DNA of 64,000 nucleotides from an uncultured Prevotellaceae bacterium. Lineage in GTDB: Bacteria > Bacteroidota > Bacteroidia > Bacteroidales > Bacteroidaceae. Below are positions 1 through 8,871 of the stretch, piece by piece (the first letter of the stretch is position 1; every line of letters starts with the position of its first letter). The notes under the pieces are model-generated. The model was given only the letters and a program-made list of their open reading frames with translations. It did not search any database and had not been told where the DNA came from. Made by a program: the position numbers and the translations under genes. Location: NCBI GenBank assembly GCA_902776195.1, contig CACYPF010000011.1:84081-148080 (forward strand), written 5' to 3'.

Positions 1-1
1 C

Positions 2-1126
2 ACAGAAGTGGAGACACCGACACTCCAGATGATTGCCGGTGGTGCCAGTGCGCGTCCTTTCATCACTCATTTCAACGCTTTGGACCAGGATATGTATATG
101 CGTATCGCCACCGAACTTTACCTGAAGCGACTCATCGTCGGTGGTTTTGAGGGTGTTTATGAGATCGGCAAGAACTTCCGCAATGAGGGAATGGACCGCA
201 ACCACAATCCTGAGTTCACTTGTATGGAGCTCTATGTTCAGTATAAGGACTATAACTGGATGATGTCATTTACGGAGAAGCTGCTGGAGACGATTTGTAT
301 CGCTGTCAATGGAAAACCAGAGCGTGAGATTGACGGTAATATCGTCAGTTTCAAGGCTCCCTATCGCCGTCTGCCTATCCTTGACGCTATCAAAGAGAAA
401 ACCGGTTTTGACTGTGACGGTAAGACAGAAGAAGAGATTCGTGCTTTCTGCAAAGAGAAAGGCATGGAGGTTGACGAGACCATGGGTAAAGGAAAACTGA
501 TTGACGAGCTCTTCGGTGAGTTCTGTGAGGGGACCTTCATCCAACCAACCTTCATCACCGACTATCCCGTGGAGATGTCACCTCTGACTAAGATGCATCG
601 CAGCAAGCCCGGACTGACTGAGCGTTTCGAGTTAATGGTCAATGGCAAGGAACTTGCCAATGCCTATTCAGAGTTAAATGATCCTATCGATCAGGAGGAA
701 CGCTTCATTGAGCAGATGAAACTGGCAGACAAGGGTGATGACGAGGCGATGATTATCGACCAGGATTTCCTGCGTGCCCTGCAATACGGCATGCCACCTA
801 CCAGTGGTATTGGCATCGGCATTGACCGTCTGGTGATGCTGATGACGGGCAAGACCTTCATTCAAGAGGTATTGTTCTTCCCCCAGATGAAACCAGAGAA
901 GAAGATTCCTCAGAGCACTGTGGCTGAATGGGCAGAAATAGGAGTCAGCGAGGACTGGGTTCCCGTACTCCGTAAAGCTGGCTTCAACCTCATCTCCAAC
1001 ATCAAGGAAGAAAAGGCGCAAGGACTGCAACAGAAAATTGGCGATATCGTTAAGAAATACAAACTGGAAATGCAAAAGCCCAGTGTTGATGAAGTGCAGG
1101 GCTGGATTGACAAAGCTAATAAATAA
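2..1126 (+). CDS. lysS: Lysyl-tRNA synthetase, class II (5' end outside window)
   Basis: The last 374 residues of a class II lysyl-tRNA synthetase, which charges tRNA-Lys with lysine in the cytosol. The reading frame is open to the window edge, so the anticodon-binding OB domain lies upstream. Motif 2 is visible as [20 protein letters not shown] (about residues 59-78 of the visible part) and motif 3 as [18 protein letters not shown], which ends the catalytic core. About 75 further residues follow motif 3; a lysine-rich helical extension of this kind occurs in Bacteroidota LysRS but not in the E. coli enzyme (recalled knowledge). The stop codon abuts the gpsA start with no spacer, so the two are very likely cotranscribed. 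Confidence 0.96.
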   Translation, partial: TEVETPTLQMIAGGASARPFITHFNALDQDMYMRIATELYLKRLIVGGFEGVYEIGKNFRNEGMDRNHNPEFTCMELYVQYKDYNWMMSFTEKLLETICIAVNGKPEREIDGNIVSFKAPYRRLPILDAIKEKTGFDCDGKTEEEIRAFCKEKGMEVDETMGKGKLIDELFGEFCEGTFIQPTFITDYPVEMSPLTKMHRSKPGLTERFELMVNGKELANAYSELNDPIDQEERFIEQMKLADKGDDEAMIIDQDFLRALQYGMPPTSGIGIGIDRLVMLMTGKTFIQEVLFFPQMKPEKKIPQSTVAEWAEIGVSEDWVPVLRKAGFNLISNIKEEKAQGLQQKIGDIVKKYKLEMQKPSVDEVQGWIDKANK

Positions 1127-2122
1127 ATGTACGACTGCGGGAAGATAGCCATCATTGGCGGCGGCAGCTGGGCTACCGCAATTGCCAAGATCGTGGTGGG
1201 ACACACACACCACATTGGATGGTATATGCGTCGTGACGACCGTATAGATGATTTCAGGCGCATGGGGCATAACCCCGCATATTTGATGAGTGTCCATTTC
1301 AACACAGATGAGATATTTTTCTCTTCGGACCTCAACAAGATAGTACAGATGTACGACACGCTGGTGTTTGTCACGCCATCTCCCTATCTGAAGAGTCACC
1401 TGAAGAAACTGAAGACCCGTATCCGCGACAAGTTTGTCATTACTGCCATCAAAGGTATCGTTCCCGATGAGAACCTGGTATGCTCAGAGTATTTCCATCA
1501 GGTATATGACGTACCTTACGAGAATCTTGCGTGTATCGGAGGTCCCTCACATGCTGAGGAGGTCGCATTGGAGAGACTGAGTTACCTGACTATAGGATGT
1601 GCCGACCGTGAGAAAGCCCAAGCCTTTGCCGAGATAATGACCAGTGAGTATATCAAGACCAAGACCTCTACCGATGTGATAGGTATTGAATACTCCTCCG
1701 TATTGAAGAATGTCTATGCTATTGCTGCGGGTATCTGTAATGGACTGAAGTTCGGTGACAACTTCCAAGCAGTGCTGATGGCGAATGCCGTACAGGAGAT
1801 GGCACGTTTCCTGCAAGTGGTTCACCCCATTGAGCGGAATATTGTTGACAGCGTTTATCTGGGAGACCTCCTTGTGACGGGCTACTCTAATTTCTCCCGC
1901 AACCGCACGTTCGGTACGATGATCGGAAAAGGCTACTCTGTCAAGTCGGCACAGATAGAGATGGAGATGATAGCGGAGGGCTACTTCGGTACCAAGTGCA
2001 TGAAGGAGATTAATCGCCACTGTCATGTAAACATGCCTATTCTGGATGCTGTTTATAATATCCTTTATGAGCGCATCTCCCCACAAATTGAAATCAAGCT
2101 ATTAACAGATTCATTTAGATAA
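1127..2122 (+). CDS. gpsA: Glycerol-3-phosphate dehydrogenase [NAD(P)+]
   Basis: 331-residue enzyme that reduces dihydroxyacetone phosphate to sn-glycerol 3-phosphate, the backbone precursor of phospholipids, in the cytosol. An N-terminal Rossmann motif reads [13 protein letters not shown] (about residues 8-20). The conserved substrate-binding stretch [11 protein letters not shown] is near 138-148 and the catalytic lysine region [16 protein letters not shown] is near 188-203. The ATG follows the lysS stop directly, and pgi starts 10 bases after the gpsA stop, so this is the middle gene of a tight three- or four-gene operon. Length is normal for the family. No separate promoter was seen. Confidence 0.96.
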   Translation: MYDCGKIAIIGGGSWATAIAKIVVGHTHHIGWYMRRDDRIDDFRRMGHNPAYLMSVHFNTDEIFFSSDLNKIVQMYDTLVFVTPSPYLKSHLKKLKTRIRDKFVITAIKGIVPDENLVCSEYFHQVYDVPYENLACIGGPSHAEEVALERLSYLTIGCADREKAQAFAEIMTSEYIKTKTSTDVIGIEYSSVLKNVYAIAAGICNGLKFGDNFQAVLMANAVQEMARFLQVVHPIERNIVDSVYLGDLLVTGYSNFSRNRTFGTMIGKGYSVKSAQIEMEMIAEGYFGTKCMKEINRHCHVNMPILDAVYNILYERISPQIEIKLLTDSFR

Positions 2123-2132
2123 CAATAAAACT

Positions 2133-3485
2133 ATGAGTATTAAACTTGACATCACAAAGGCTGCTTGTTTCTTGGAAGCAGGTGCCGTTAAAGCTTTCGA
2201 GCCGAAAGTAAAAGCCGCACAGCAGGCATTAGAGGAGGGCACATGCCCTGGTAATGATTTCTTAGGATGGCTGCATCTTCCCAGCAGTATTACTCCTGCT
2301 TTCTTAGATGAGGTACAGGCTGTTGCCAATACCCTCAGAGAGAAATGCGAGGTAGTTGTTGTGGCAGGTATCGGTGGCTCTTACTTAGGTGCCCGTGCCG
2401 TTATCGAGGCTTTAGGAAACTCTTTCGCATGGCTTATTCAGGACAAGAAGAATCCTACCATTCTCTTTGCTGGCAACAATATTGGTGAAGACTATCTCTC
2501 TGAGATGACCGAATACCTGAAAGGAAAGAAATTTGGAGTTATCAATATCTCTAAGTCTGGCACAACCACCGAGACCGCTCTGACTTTCCGTCTGTTGAAG
2601 AAACAGTGTGAGGCACAGATGGGCAAGGACGCCGCAAAAGACGTGATCGTTGCCGTCACCGACGCTAAGCGTGGTGCCGCCCGTACTTGTGCAGACAAGG
2701 AAGGCTATAAGAGCTTCATCATTCCCGATAATGTGGGTGGACGCTTCTCCGTACTTACTCCTGTAGGTCTGCTGCCTATCGCATGCGCCGGTTTCGACAT
2801 CAAGCAACTCGTACAGGGTGCTGCTGACATGGAGAAGGCTTGTGGCAAGGATGTTCCTTTCGAGGAGAACCTCGCTGCGCAGTATGCCGCTGTCCGCAAC
2901 GGTCTGTATGGTGCTGGCAAGAAGATTGAGATCATGGTGAACTACCAGCCTAAGCTCCACTTTATCTCTGAGTGGTGGAAACAACTCTACGGAGAGTCTG
3001 AGGGTAAGGACAAGAAGGGTATCTTCCCTGCATCATGCGATTTCACTACCGACCTGCATTCTATGGGTCAGTGGATCCAGGATGGTGAGCGTACCATCTT
3101 CGAGACGGTCATCAGCATTGAGGAGCCTAACCGCAGCCTGCTCTTCCCCAGCGATGAGGAGAATCTGGATGGTTTGAACTTCCTTGCCGGCAAGCGTGTT
3201 GATGAGGTCAACAAGATGGCAGAGCTCGGCACTCGCCTCGCTCACGTGGATGGTGGTGTGCCCAACATCCGCATCAGTGTTCCCAAACTGAACGAATACT
3301 ATATCGGACAACTCATCTACTTCTTCGAGATTGCCTGTGGCATCAGTGGTAACGTATTGGGAGTAAACCCATTCAACCAGCCAGGCGTAGAGGCATATAA
3401 GAAGAATATGTTTGCCCTGCTTGACAAACCCGGCTATGAGGCTGACTCCAAGGCTATCAAGGAGCGTCTTGCCAAAGAGAGTTGA
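2133..3485 (+). CDS. pgi: Glucose-6-phosphate isomerase
   Basis: 450-residue cytosolic isomerase interconverting glucose 6-phosphate and fructose 6-phosphate. It is the short bacterial type rather than the 550-residue E. coli type. Signatures include [19 protein letters not shown] (about residues 75-93), the phosphate-binding [10 protein letters not shown] (about 139-148), [14 protein letters not shown] (about 199-212) and the PGI signature near [14 protein letters not shown] (about 413-426). It lies 10 bases downstream of gpsA and ends 4 bases before the TTG start proposed for the next gene. This gene order is typical of Bacteroidales. Confidence 0.97.
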   Translation: MSIKLDITKAACFLEAGAVKAFEPKVKAAQQALEEGTCPGNDFLGWLHLPSSITPAFLDEVQAVANTLREKCEVVVVAGIGGSYLGARAVIEALGNSFAWLIQDKKNPTILFAGNNIGEDYLSEMTEYLKGKKFGVINISKSGTTTETALTFRLLKKQCEAQMGKDAAKDVIVAVTDAKRGAARTCADKEGYKSFIIPDNVGGRFSVLTPVGLLPIACAGFDIKQLVQGAADMEKACGKDVPFEENLAAQYAAVRNGLYGAGKKIEIMVNYQPKLHFISEWWKQLYGESEGKDKKGIFPASCDFTTDLHSMGQWIQDGERTIFETVISIEEPNRSLLFPSDEENLDGLNFLAGKRVDEVNKMAELGTRLAHVDGGVPNIRISVPKLNEYYIGQLIYFFEIACGISGNVLGVNPFNQPGVEAYKKNMFALLDKPGYEADSKAIKERLAKES

Positions 3486-3489
3486 AGAA

Positions 3490-4203
3490 TTGAAGAAAGC
3501 AATTCAATTATATTTAAAGAAGCACGGCTTTGGACAGTTCTGCCCTAAAGCCGTGCTTTTCGACATGGACGGTGTCATCTACGACTCGATGCCCAACCAT
3601 GCCCATTCCTGGCATCAGTCAATGGCGGCGGCAGGTATCGATATGGAGGAGAGTGAGGCGTACCTGTATGAGGGGATGCGTGGAGTTGAGACCATCAAGC
3701 TCAAAGCAAGGCAACAATGGCACAGGGAAATCAGTGATGAGGAGGCACAAAAGTTATACGAGCTGAAAGCTAAAATGTTCAGTCAATGCCCCCCTGCCCT
3801 GAAGATGGAAGGTACCGAAGAGCTCATGCGCCAGATTAAAGCTGACGGTTTAAAGATTTGTGTGGTAACCGGAAGTGCACAGCATACCTTATTGGATAAG
3901 TTAGCAGGAGACTTCCCCGGACTGATTGACCCAGACCTCATGGTGACCAGTTATGATGTCAGTCACGGGAAACCCGCCCCAGACCCTTATCTGGCAGGAA
4001 TGAAGAAAGCACATGTCTATCCCTGGGAGTCCATCGTCGTAGAGAATGCCCCATTAGGAGTCCAGGCAGCTGTTGCCGCCAGATGTTTCACGATTGCTGT
4101 CAATACCGGTCCTTTACCCGATGAAGAACTAATCAGTAAAGGGGCCGACCTTCTAATGCCGGATATGAGAACACTTAGTCGTCAATGGAGTCATTGGCAC
4201 TAG
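3490..4203 (+). CDS. HAD-superfamily phosphatase (phosphoglycolate-phosphatase-like)
   Basis: About 237 residues when read from a TTG codon 4 bases after the pgi stop; an ATG at 3412 in the same frame would lie inside pgi and is less likely. The TTG start gives an N-terminus of the form (M)KKAIQLYLKKHG, which I recall from related proteins. HAD motif I is VLFDMDGVIYDSMPNHA with both catalytic aspartates. Motif II is CVVTGSAQ, the motif III lysine lies in SHGKPAPDPY, and motif IV is represented by VVENAPLGVQAA. A helical cap lies between motifs I and II, so this is a subclass I sugar-phosphate-type phosphatase, and its place after pgi fits a sugar phosphate substrate. Its 3' end overlaps the convergent lipoprotein gene by 29 bases. 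The exact substrate is unknown. Confidence 0.85.
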   Translation: MKKAIQLYLKKHGFGQFCPKAVLFDMDGVIYDSMPNHAHSWHQSMAAAGIDMEESEAYLYEGMRGVETIKLKARQQWHREISDEEAQKLYELKAKMFSQCPPALKMEGTEELMRQIKADGLKICVVTGSAQHTLLDKLAGDFPGLIDPDLMVTSYDVSHGKPAPDPYLAGMKKAHVYPWESIVVENAPLGVQAAVAARCFTIAVNTGPLPDEELISKGADLLMPDMRTLSRQWSHWH

Positions 4204-4729
4204 TGTCCAACCGGGTGTCTCGTCTTACAGAAAGCTCACCCATTCTGGAGAGACGTACCACCAAGGGAATATACTCATCTGTCTGGGGATGACAGACGCT
4301 GGCAGCAAACTCCAGCCAGTCGCCATCTGCCTTATCAAACACCAGACCTTCCAAGATACCCGTCTTCCTATAGTCCTCATCCAAGTAACGGTCAAAATCC
4401 TTCTTGGTAAACCTATGATTATAGAACTGAGAACCATCCTGACGGGACACAACCAACGTGATACAGTTATCCACAAACTGCTGACCTGCCTCATCCTTCA
4501 CCATTGGCAGGGAGTCACTTGGCTGGCGGTTAATATCCAGATGATAGGTACGACCTATCCAACTAACATCGCGGCTGTCTGAATAAGACTGTAGGCGAAC
4601 AGGCCCCTGCGGCTTTGGGATTTCCACCCGTTCTGTAATAATATCATTACTCTTTTTCTTTTCGCCACATGCCATCAATGTCAAGGCAAGACAGCCAACT
4701 ATGATGAGATAAATATTGCTGGTTTTCAT
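4175..4729 (-). CDS. Putative lipoprotein, DUF4738-like
   Basis: 184-residue predicted outer-membrane or periplasmic lipoprotein. The ATG at 4729 starts MKTSNIYLIIVGCLALTLMA followed by CGEKKK, a clear lipobox with a lysine/asparagine-rich tether. A longer start at 4753 would put charged residues before the signal and is rejected. The mature part has no catalytic motif that I recognise; the overall shape resembles the Bacteroidota DUF4738 family (recalled, not searched). It is transcribed away from a tandem repeat whose first unit carries a promoter about 20 bases upstream of the start. It is convergent with the HAD gene. Confidence 0.75.
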   Translation of the reverse strand: MKTSNIYLIIVGCLALTLMACGEKKKSNDIITERVEIPKPQGPVRLQSYSDSRDVSWIGRTYHLDINRQPSDSLPMVKDEAGQQFVDNCITLVVSRQDGSQFYNHRFTKKDFDRYLDEDYRKTGILEGLVFDKADGDWLEFAASVCHPQTDEYIPLVVRLSRMGELSVRRDTRLDTSANDSIDD

Positions 4730-4750
4730 CTGTTCTCTATTTTTATGATG

Positions 4751-4916
4751 CAAAGATACGATTAAGTGAGAAGAAAACCAAAAAAATTTTGAGTTTTCTC
4801 GAACGTGAGTATCTTCGACCGAAGGTCAAAGATACGATTAAGTGAGAAGAAAACCAAAAAAATTTTGAGTTTTCTCGAACGCAAGTACCTTAAACGAAGT
4901 TAAAGGTACGATTAAG
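4751..4916. repeat. Tandem 76-bp repeat carrying minus-strand promoters (family R1)
   Basis: Two full units begin at 4751 and 4827 (period 76) and a third partial unit begins near 4901 and runs into the stop codon of the calcium ATPase. Each full unit, read on the minus strand, contains TTTG, a 20-base spacer and TATCTTTG, a consensus Bacteroidota promoter. Each also contains a near-perfect hairpin made of GTATCTTCGACC and GGTCAAAGATAC. Related copies occur at 50601-50690 and 52335-52440. Confidence 0.85.
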
Positions 4917-7533
4917 TATGTAAAAAACCAAGGAATTTCCGGAGTTTTTTATCACGACACAGTTCTCCTATCCACAAGACTAAAGAGGTTGCTCCTATTA
5001 TCATCACCCAATCTTTCCAACATAAAGGAGTCACATTGAACATCCGTCCTCCTAATGAGACGATCAGGATTTGTCCAAAGAACACCAGGAGCGCAATGAA
5101 TAAGAAACCCTTGCAACCCCGTAGTATCAATGCACTTCCCCCCGTAGCATAGGCACGGGCATTGAACAGATTCCAGAACTGAAGCATCACAAAGATGGTG
5201 AAGAACATACTTTGCTCATAGAGTGACCACCCATGACGCTCGTAAGTATAAAGCAGGAAGAGGAGAAGGACGAAGAAGGAGCACCCCACCCCGATAATCT
5301 GCCATGCCATCGCACGGTTGATAATAAAAGCACGACGGTCACGCGGTTTTTCCCTCATCACCGCAGGAGAAGGAGGTAAGGAAGATAATGCCATCGCCGC
5401 AAAGGTATCCATAATCAGATTGACCCATAACATCTGCGTTACCGTCAATGGGACCTCCGTCCCCATAAAGGCACCTGCCAATACTATCAGACAAGCCGCG
5501 ACATTTACCGTTAACTGGAAAAGGATGAAACGCTGGATGTTCCGGTAGAGGGAGCGTCCCCACATCACAGCCCGTCCTATGCTGCTGAAAGAATTATCAA
5601 TAATAGTAATATCAGAAGCTTCCTTGGCAACCGATGTACCATCGCCCATGGAGAGTCCCACATGAGCCGCCTTCAGGGCAGGAGCATCATTGGTACCGTC
5701 ACCAGTGACGGCAACGACCTGTCCCAACTGCTGTAAAGCGACAACAATCCGTTTCTTGTCCATTGGACGGGCACGGGCTATCACTTTCAAGTCCATCACC
5801 CTTTCCAACACCTCCTCATCCGTTAAGGCAGAGAACTCTGGACCCGTGATTAATTGTTTGTCAGTATCCTCTTCCGTCCACAGTCCCACCTGTCTGGCTA
5901 TCTCGCAGGCTGTAGCTGCAGTATCTCCTGTCACGATTTTCACAGCAATACCGGCATTCATACACTCACGGACAGCTGGAGGCACATCCTGACGGACCGG
6001 GTCGGAGATAGCCACAACACCCAGGAATACCATCTGGTCAGTTATCAGCTGCTGGTTCTCTATCACTTTTTCGCCCTCATCCAATCGCTTGTATGCAAAA
6101 CCCAGCGTACGCATTCCCTGTTTCTGGAAAGCAAGGAGTCTTTTCTGTATGCCTGCACGGTTCTCCTCCGACATGACACACTTTCCGTACACAATCTCCG
6201 GAGCTCCCTTGACATAAAGGATCCTCTCCTGACCTTTCCTGATGACTACCGCCATCAACTTACGCTCTGTAGAGAAGGGCAGCTCTTCCTCATATACCAC
6301 TTCATCTTTCAATGCCTGGTAGTCAATGTCCTGGTCATGTAACCACAAGAGTAAAGCTCCCTCTGTCGGATTCCCCAAGACGACAGGATGTCCGCCATCC
6401 CTTACTTGCAAGGATGCCGTCGTGTTAACAGCAATACCTTGACAGACAATATCCTTATTGTCTTGGCTATCCATATCAAAACATGCCTCATAGACATGCA
6501 TCTGGTTCTGTGTCAGTGTACCTGTCTTATCCGTACAAATGACGGTAGCAGCTCCCATGGTCTCACAAGCATGCATCTTCCGCACCAGGTTATTGGTCTT
6601 CAGCATTCGACGCATGCTATAGGCAAGACTTAGTGTCACAGCCATGGGCAATCCTTCCGGGACAGCGACGACGATCAGTGTCACAGCAATCATGATGGTC
6701 TGAAGGACATAAGAGATGAAAGGAACCCACGCGAAGTCATTATGCACAAAGAACATCAGGACCCTTCCTACAATGACAAGGAAAGCAACCCCATAGCTCA
6801 TTCTTGCTATCAGCGTCCCTAACCTGTCCAGTTGCTCATTCAGCGGAGTCTTGACAGTATCGTCAATCCGGGCTGCCTCATATACCTTTCCATTCTCCGT
6901 CCTGTCACCCACGGCATGCACTTCAAAGACACCATGTCCTTCCATGACCTTGGTACCGCGAAGTACCTGATTGGTGGGGAAGGTAGCCTCCTGGTCGAAC
7001 TCCTGTTCCTCTACACTTTTATGACAAACAGGTTCTCCTGTCAGCGTCGACTCATCGACATTCATGGATACTGCCTCCAAAAGCATACCGTCCGCAGGAA
7101 TCTCATCACCAGTATTGATTAAGACGACATCCCCTACTACTATGTCACATTTGGCGACCTGCTGTCTCTGACCATTGCGGATAACCATGACAGGCTCCTC
7201 GTCATTCACCTGGTTGAGAATGGCAAACTCCCGGTCTGCCTTTACTTCAAACAGAAAAGCCATTCCCGTGGCTAACAGAATGGCTACAAAGATACCAACT
7301 GGCTCAAAAAAGACAGTACTCCCCTCACCCAGTATATAATATTCGTAAAAAGAGATACCTACCGACAACAATCCCGCTACCAATAATATGATGATGAGAG
7401 GATCCTTAAACTTTGTCAGGAAGCGTTTCCATAAAGGAATCTTTTCAGGCTCAGAAAGTATGTTGGCACCGTATCTCTCACGACTCTCCAGTACTTCCGA
7501 GTCTGTCAGTCCTGTATAATGCTGTTGTTTCAT
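4912..7533 (-). CDS. Calcium-translocating P-type ATPase, PMCA-type
   Basis: 873-residue inner-membrane cation pump, probably exporting Ca2+. The ATG at 7533 (MKQQHYTGLTDSEV) was chosen over one 30 bases upstream because it gives the usual family N-terminus. The actuator loop has LTGEP, the phosphorylation site is CTDKTGTLTQNQ (aspartate near residue 334), and the hinge is GDGTNDAPALKAAHVG (near 613). The membrane calcium site VAVPEGLPMAVTL and the WVNLIMDTFAAMALSSLPPS stretch are typical of type IIB pumps. About ten membrane segments are visible. A minus-strand -7 box ends only 5 bases before the ATG, so the message may be leaderless. The stop codon lies inside repeat family R1. Confidence 0.93.
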   Translation of the reverse strand: MKQQHYTGLTDSEVLESRERYGANILSEPEKIPLWKRFLTKFKDPLIIILLVAGLLSVGISFYEYYILGEGSTVFFEPVGIFVAILLATGMAFLFEVKADREFAILNQVNDEEPVMVIRNGQRQQVAKCDIVVGDVVLINTGDEIPADGMLLEAVSMNVDESTLTGEPVCHKSVEEQEFDQEATFPTNQVLRGTKVMEGHGVFEVHAVGDRTENGKVYEAARIDDTVKTPLNEQLDRLGTLIARMSYGVAFLVIVGRVLMFFVHNDFAWVPFISYVLQTIMIAVTLIVVAVPEGLPMAVTLSLAYSMRRMLKTNNLVRKMHACETMGAATVICTDKTGTLTQNQMHVYEACFDMDSQDNKDIVCQGIAVNTTASLQVRDGGHPVVLGNPTEGALLLWLHDQDIDYQALKDEVVYEEELPFSTERKLMAVVIRKGQERILYVKGAPEIVYGKCVMSEENRAGIQKRLLAFQKQGMRTLGFAYKRLDEGEKVIENQQLITDQMVFLGVVAISDPVRQDVPPAVRECMNAGIAVKIVTGDTAATACEIARQVGLWTEEDTDKQLITGPEFSALTDEEVLERVMDLKVIARARPMDKKRIVVALQQLGQVVAVTGDGTNDAPALKAAHVGLSMGDGTSVAKEASDITIIDNSFSSIGRAVMWGRSLYRNIQRFILFQLTVNVAACLIVLAGAFMGTEVPLTVTQMLWVNLIMDTFAAMALSSLPPSPAVMREKPRDRRAFIINRAMAWQIIGVGCSFFVLLLFLLYTYERHGWSLYEQSMFFTIFVMLQFWNLFNARAYATGGSALILRGCKGFLFIALLVFFGQILIVSLGGRMFNVTPLCWKDWVMIIGATSLVLWIGELCRDKKLRKFLGFLHT

Positions 7534-7538
7534 GACTG

Positions 7539-7546
7539 CAAAGATA
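7539..7546 (-). promoter_or_regulatory. -7 box of calcium ATPase promoter
   Basis: On the minus strand the sequence is TATCTTTG, then CAGTC, then the ATG of the calcium ATPase. With the usual distance from the -7 box to the transcription start, the mRNA would begin at or beside the start codon. Confidence 0.6.
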
Positions 7547-7590
7547 ACTAAAAAAATAAGCATAACTATAGCATTTTGGGATTTTTTTAA

Positions 7591-7598
7591 CTAACTTT
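7591..7598 (+). promoter_or_regulatory. -7 box for the DUF4230 operon
   Basis: TAACTTTG lies 11 bases before the first ATG at 7610. No well-spaced -33 TTTG was found, so only the -7 element is claimed. Confidence 0.5.
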
Positions 7599-7609
7599 GT
7601 AGCCGACTG

Positions 7610-8290
7610 ATGAAAGAAATGAAAAAATACACTCTGATACTTTCCCTTCTGCTTTGCCTCACCGCATGCCATCATGAGAAGCAAGCAGAGACACCGCCTC
7701 CCCCCGTGGATACCTTGTCTGTTCTTGTAACACAAATCCAGCAATGCTCCCGTATCTATACGACGGCATACCAGATTCACAAGGTAGTGACTCATGATGA
7801 CGTCATCCGGCTAAAGGGGAGTTTCCTTGCTCAGAGTTTCAATATCAAGATGCCTTTGGGCGACCGCAAGATTGCCATCCCTATAGATGCGACGCTGAAA
7901 GCGTATATAGATATGAGTCAGTTCTCCCAAAGCAATGTGGAGAAAGAAAACGGGAAAATCATCATCACGTTGCCCGATCCGCAGGTAGTGATGACCAGTT
8001 CCAGAATAGACCAGAAGAATATCAAGGAATATGTCGGACTGGTACGTTCCCACTTTACCGACGCTGAAATGTCAAACTATGAGCAGCAAGGTCGTGCCGC
8101 TATCATTGAGAGTATTCCGCAATTAGGTATCATCCCCACTGCCCAGGAGAATGCCGCTCGTGTCTTAGTTCCCTTAATCACCCAGATGGGCTATCGGGAA
8201 GAGGACATCATTATCCAGTTCCGTAAGGAGTATGGGGTACGCGACATCCAGTCACTGATTAATATGGATATTGAAAATGCAAAGAAGTAA
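7610..8290 (+). CDS. DUF4230 domain lipoprotein
   Basis: 226-residue lipoprotein; ATG codons at 7610 and 7619 are both possible and the second gives a compact signal MKKYTLILSLLLCLTAC. The cysteine of LTAC is the expected lipidation site. The rest matches the DUF4230 pattern: a beta-rich first half (RLKGSFLAQSFNIKMPLG, ENGKIIITLPDPQVV) and a helical second half (ARVLVPLITQMGY). The function of DUF4230 is unknown. The gene overlaps a second DUF4230 gene by 14 bases, so the two are probably translated together and may form a pair anchored in different membranes. Confidence 0.75.
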   Translation: MKEMKKYTLILSLLLCLTACHHEKQAETPPPPVDTLSVLVTQIQQCSRIYTTAYQIHKVVTHDDVIRLKGSFLAQSFNIKMPLGDRKIAIPIDATLKAYIDMSQFSQSNVEKENGKIIITLPDPQVVMTSSRIDQKNIKEYVGLVRSHFTDAEMSNYEQQGRAAIIESIPQLGIIPTAQENAARVLVPLITQMGYREEDIIIQFRKEYGVRDIQSLINMDIENAKK

Positions 8291-8867
8291 TAAGATTATA
8301 CTGACGTTATATGCTGTCGGCATCATCCTGACAGTGGTGGTGCTTGCCTGGATATTCAACAGTGTGAAGACGAGCAGTCTTGAGATAGGAGCCGACCAGC
8401 AGATTGATATCACCCCAGAGCAGATCCAGAGTATCAAGGAGATCGGGGAATGGGAATTCCTTTCTATCAGTGATGAGGAGATGGTTGACACGACTCGTCA
8501 CGGACTATTCAGTGACGACCACTTAGTCAGGATCTATTATGGTACGTTACGGTTGGGCATCAACCTCAAACAAGTGAGGACGGGGTGGATCGTTCCCAGT
8601 GGTGACTCTCTGTCTATTACCCTTCCAAAAGTGGGGCTGCTCGACCGGGATTTCATTGACGAGGCTCGTACCAAAAGTTTCTATGAGAACGGCAACTGGG
8701 CTCCGAAAGACCGTGAGGCATTACTTCAAAGAGCCTATCAACGGATGCTGCGACGGTGTCTGACTCCCCAGAATATCGAAAATGCCAAGCAAAACGGCAA
8801 TGCACAGGTCAGACAAGTGCTGCAGGGCATGGGCTTCAAACACGTCAACATACAATACGAAGACTAG
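8277..8867 (+). CDS. DUF4230 domain membrane-anchored protein
   Basis: 196 residues from the ATG at 8277, which overlaps the previous stop by 14 bases; a TTG six bases earlier is also possible. One N-terminal membrane anchor is visible (IILTLYAVGIILTVVVLAWI), followed by a DUF4230-like body with VRIYYGTLRLGINLKQV, SLSITLPKVGLLD and a helical C-terminus. It differs from its upstream partner in having no lipobox, so one would be held by a lipid and one by a transmembrane helix. The symporter gene starts 5 bases downstream, indicating a three-gene operon. Function unknown. Confidence 0.75.
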   Translation: MQRSNKIILTLYAVGIILTVVVLAWIFNSVKTSSLEIGADQQIDITPEQIQSIKEIGEWEFLSISDEEMVDTTRHGLFSDDHLVRIYYGTLRLGINLKQVRTGWIVPSGDSLSITLPKVGLLDRDFIDEARTKSFYENGNWAPKDREALLQRAYQRMLRRCLTPQNIENAKQNGNAQVRQVLQGMGFKHVNIQYED

Positions 8868-8871
8868 GCAA

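Noticed and set aside
674-1399. Long minus-strand frame of 241 codons across lysS and gpsA
   Set aside because: It is antisense to two strongly supported enzymes and has no recognisable motif or upstream signals.
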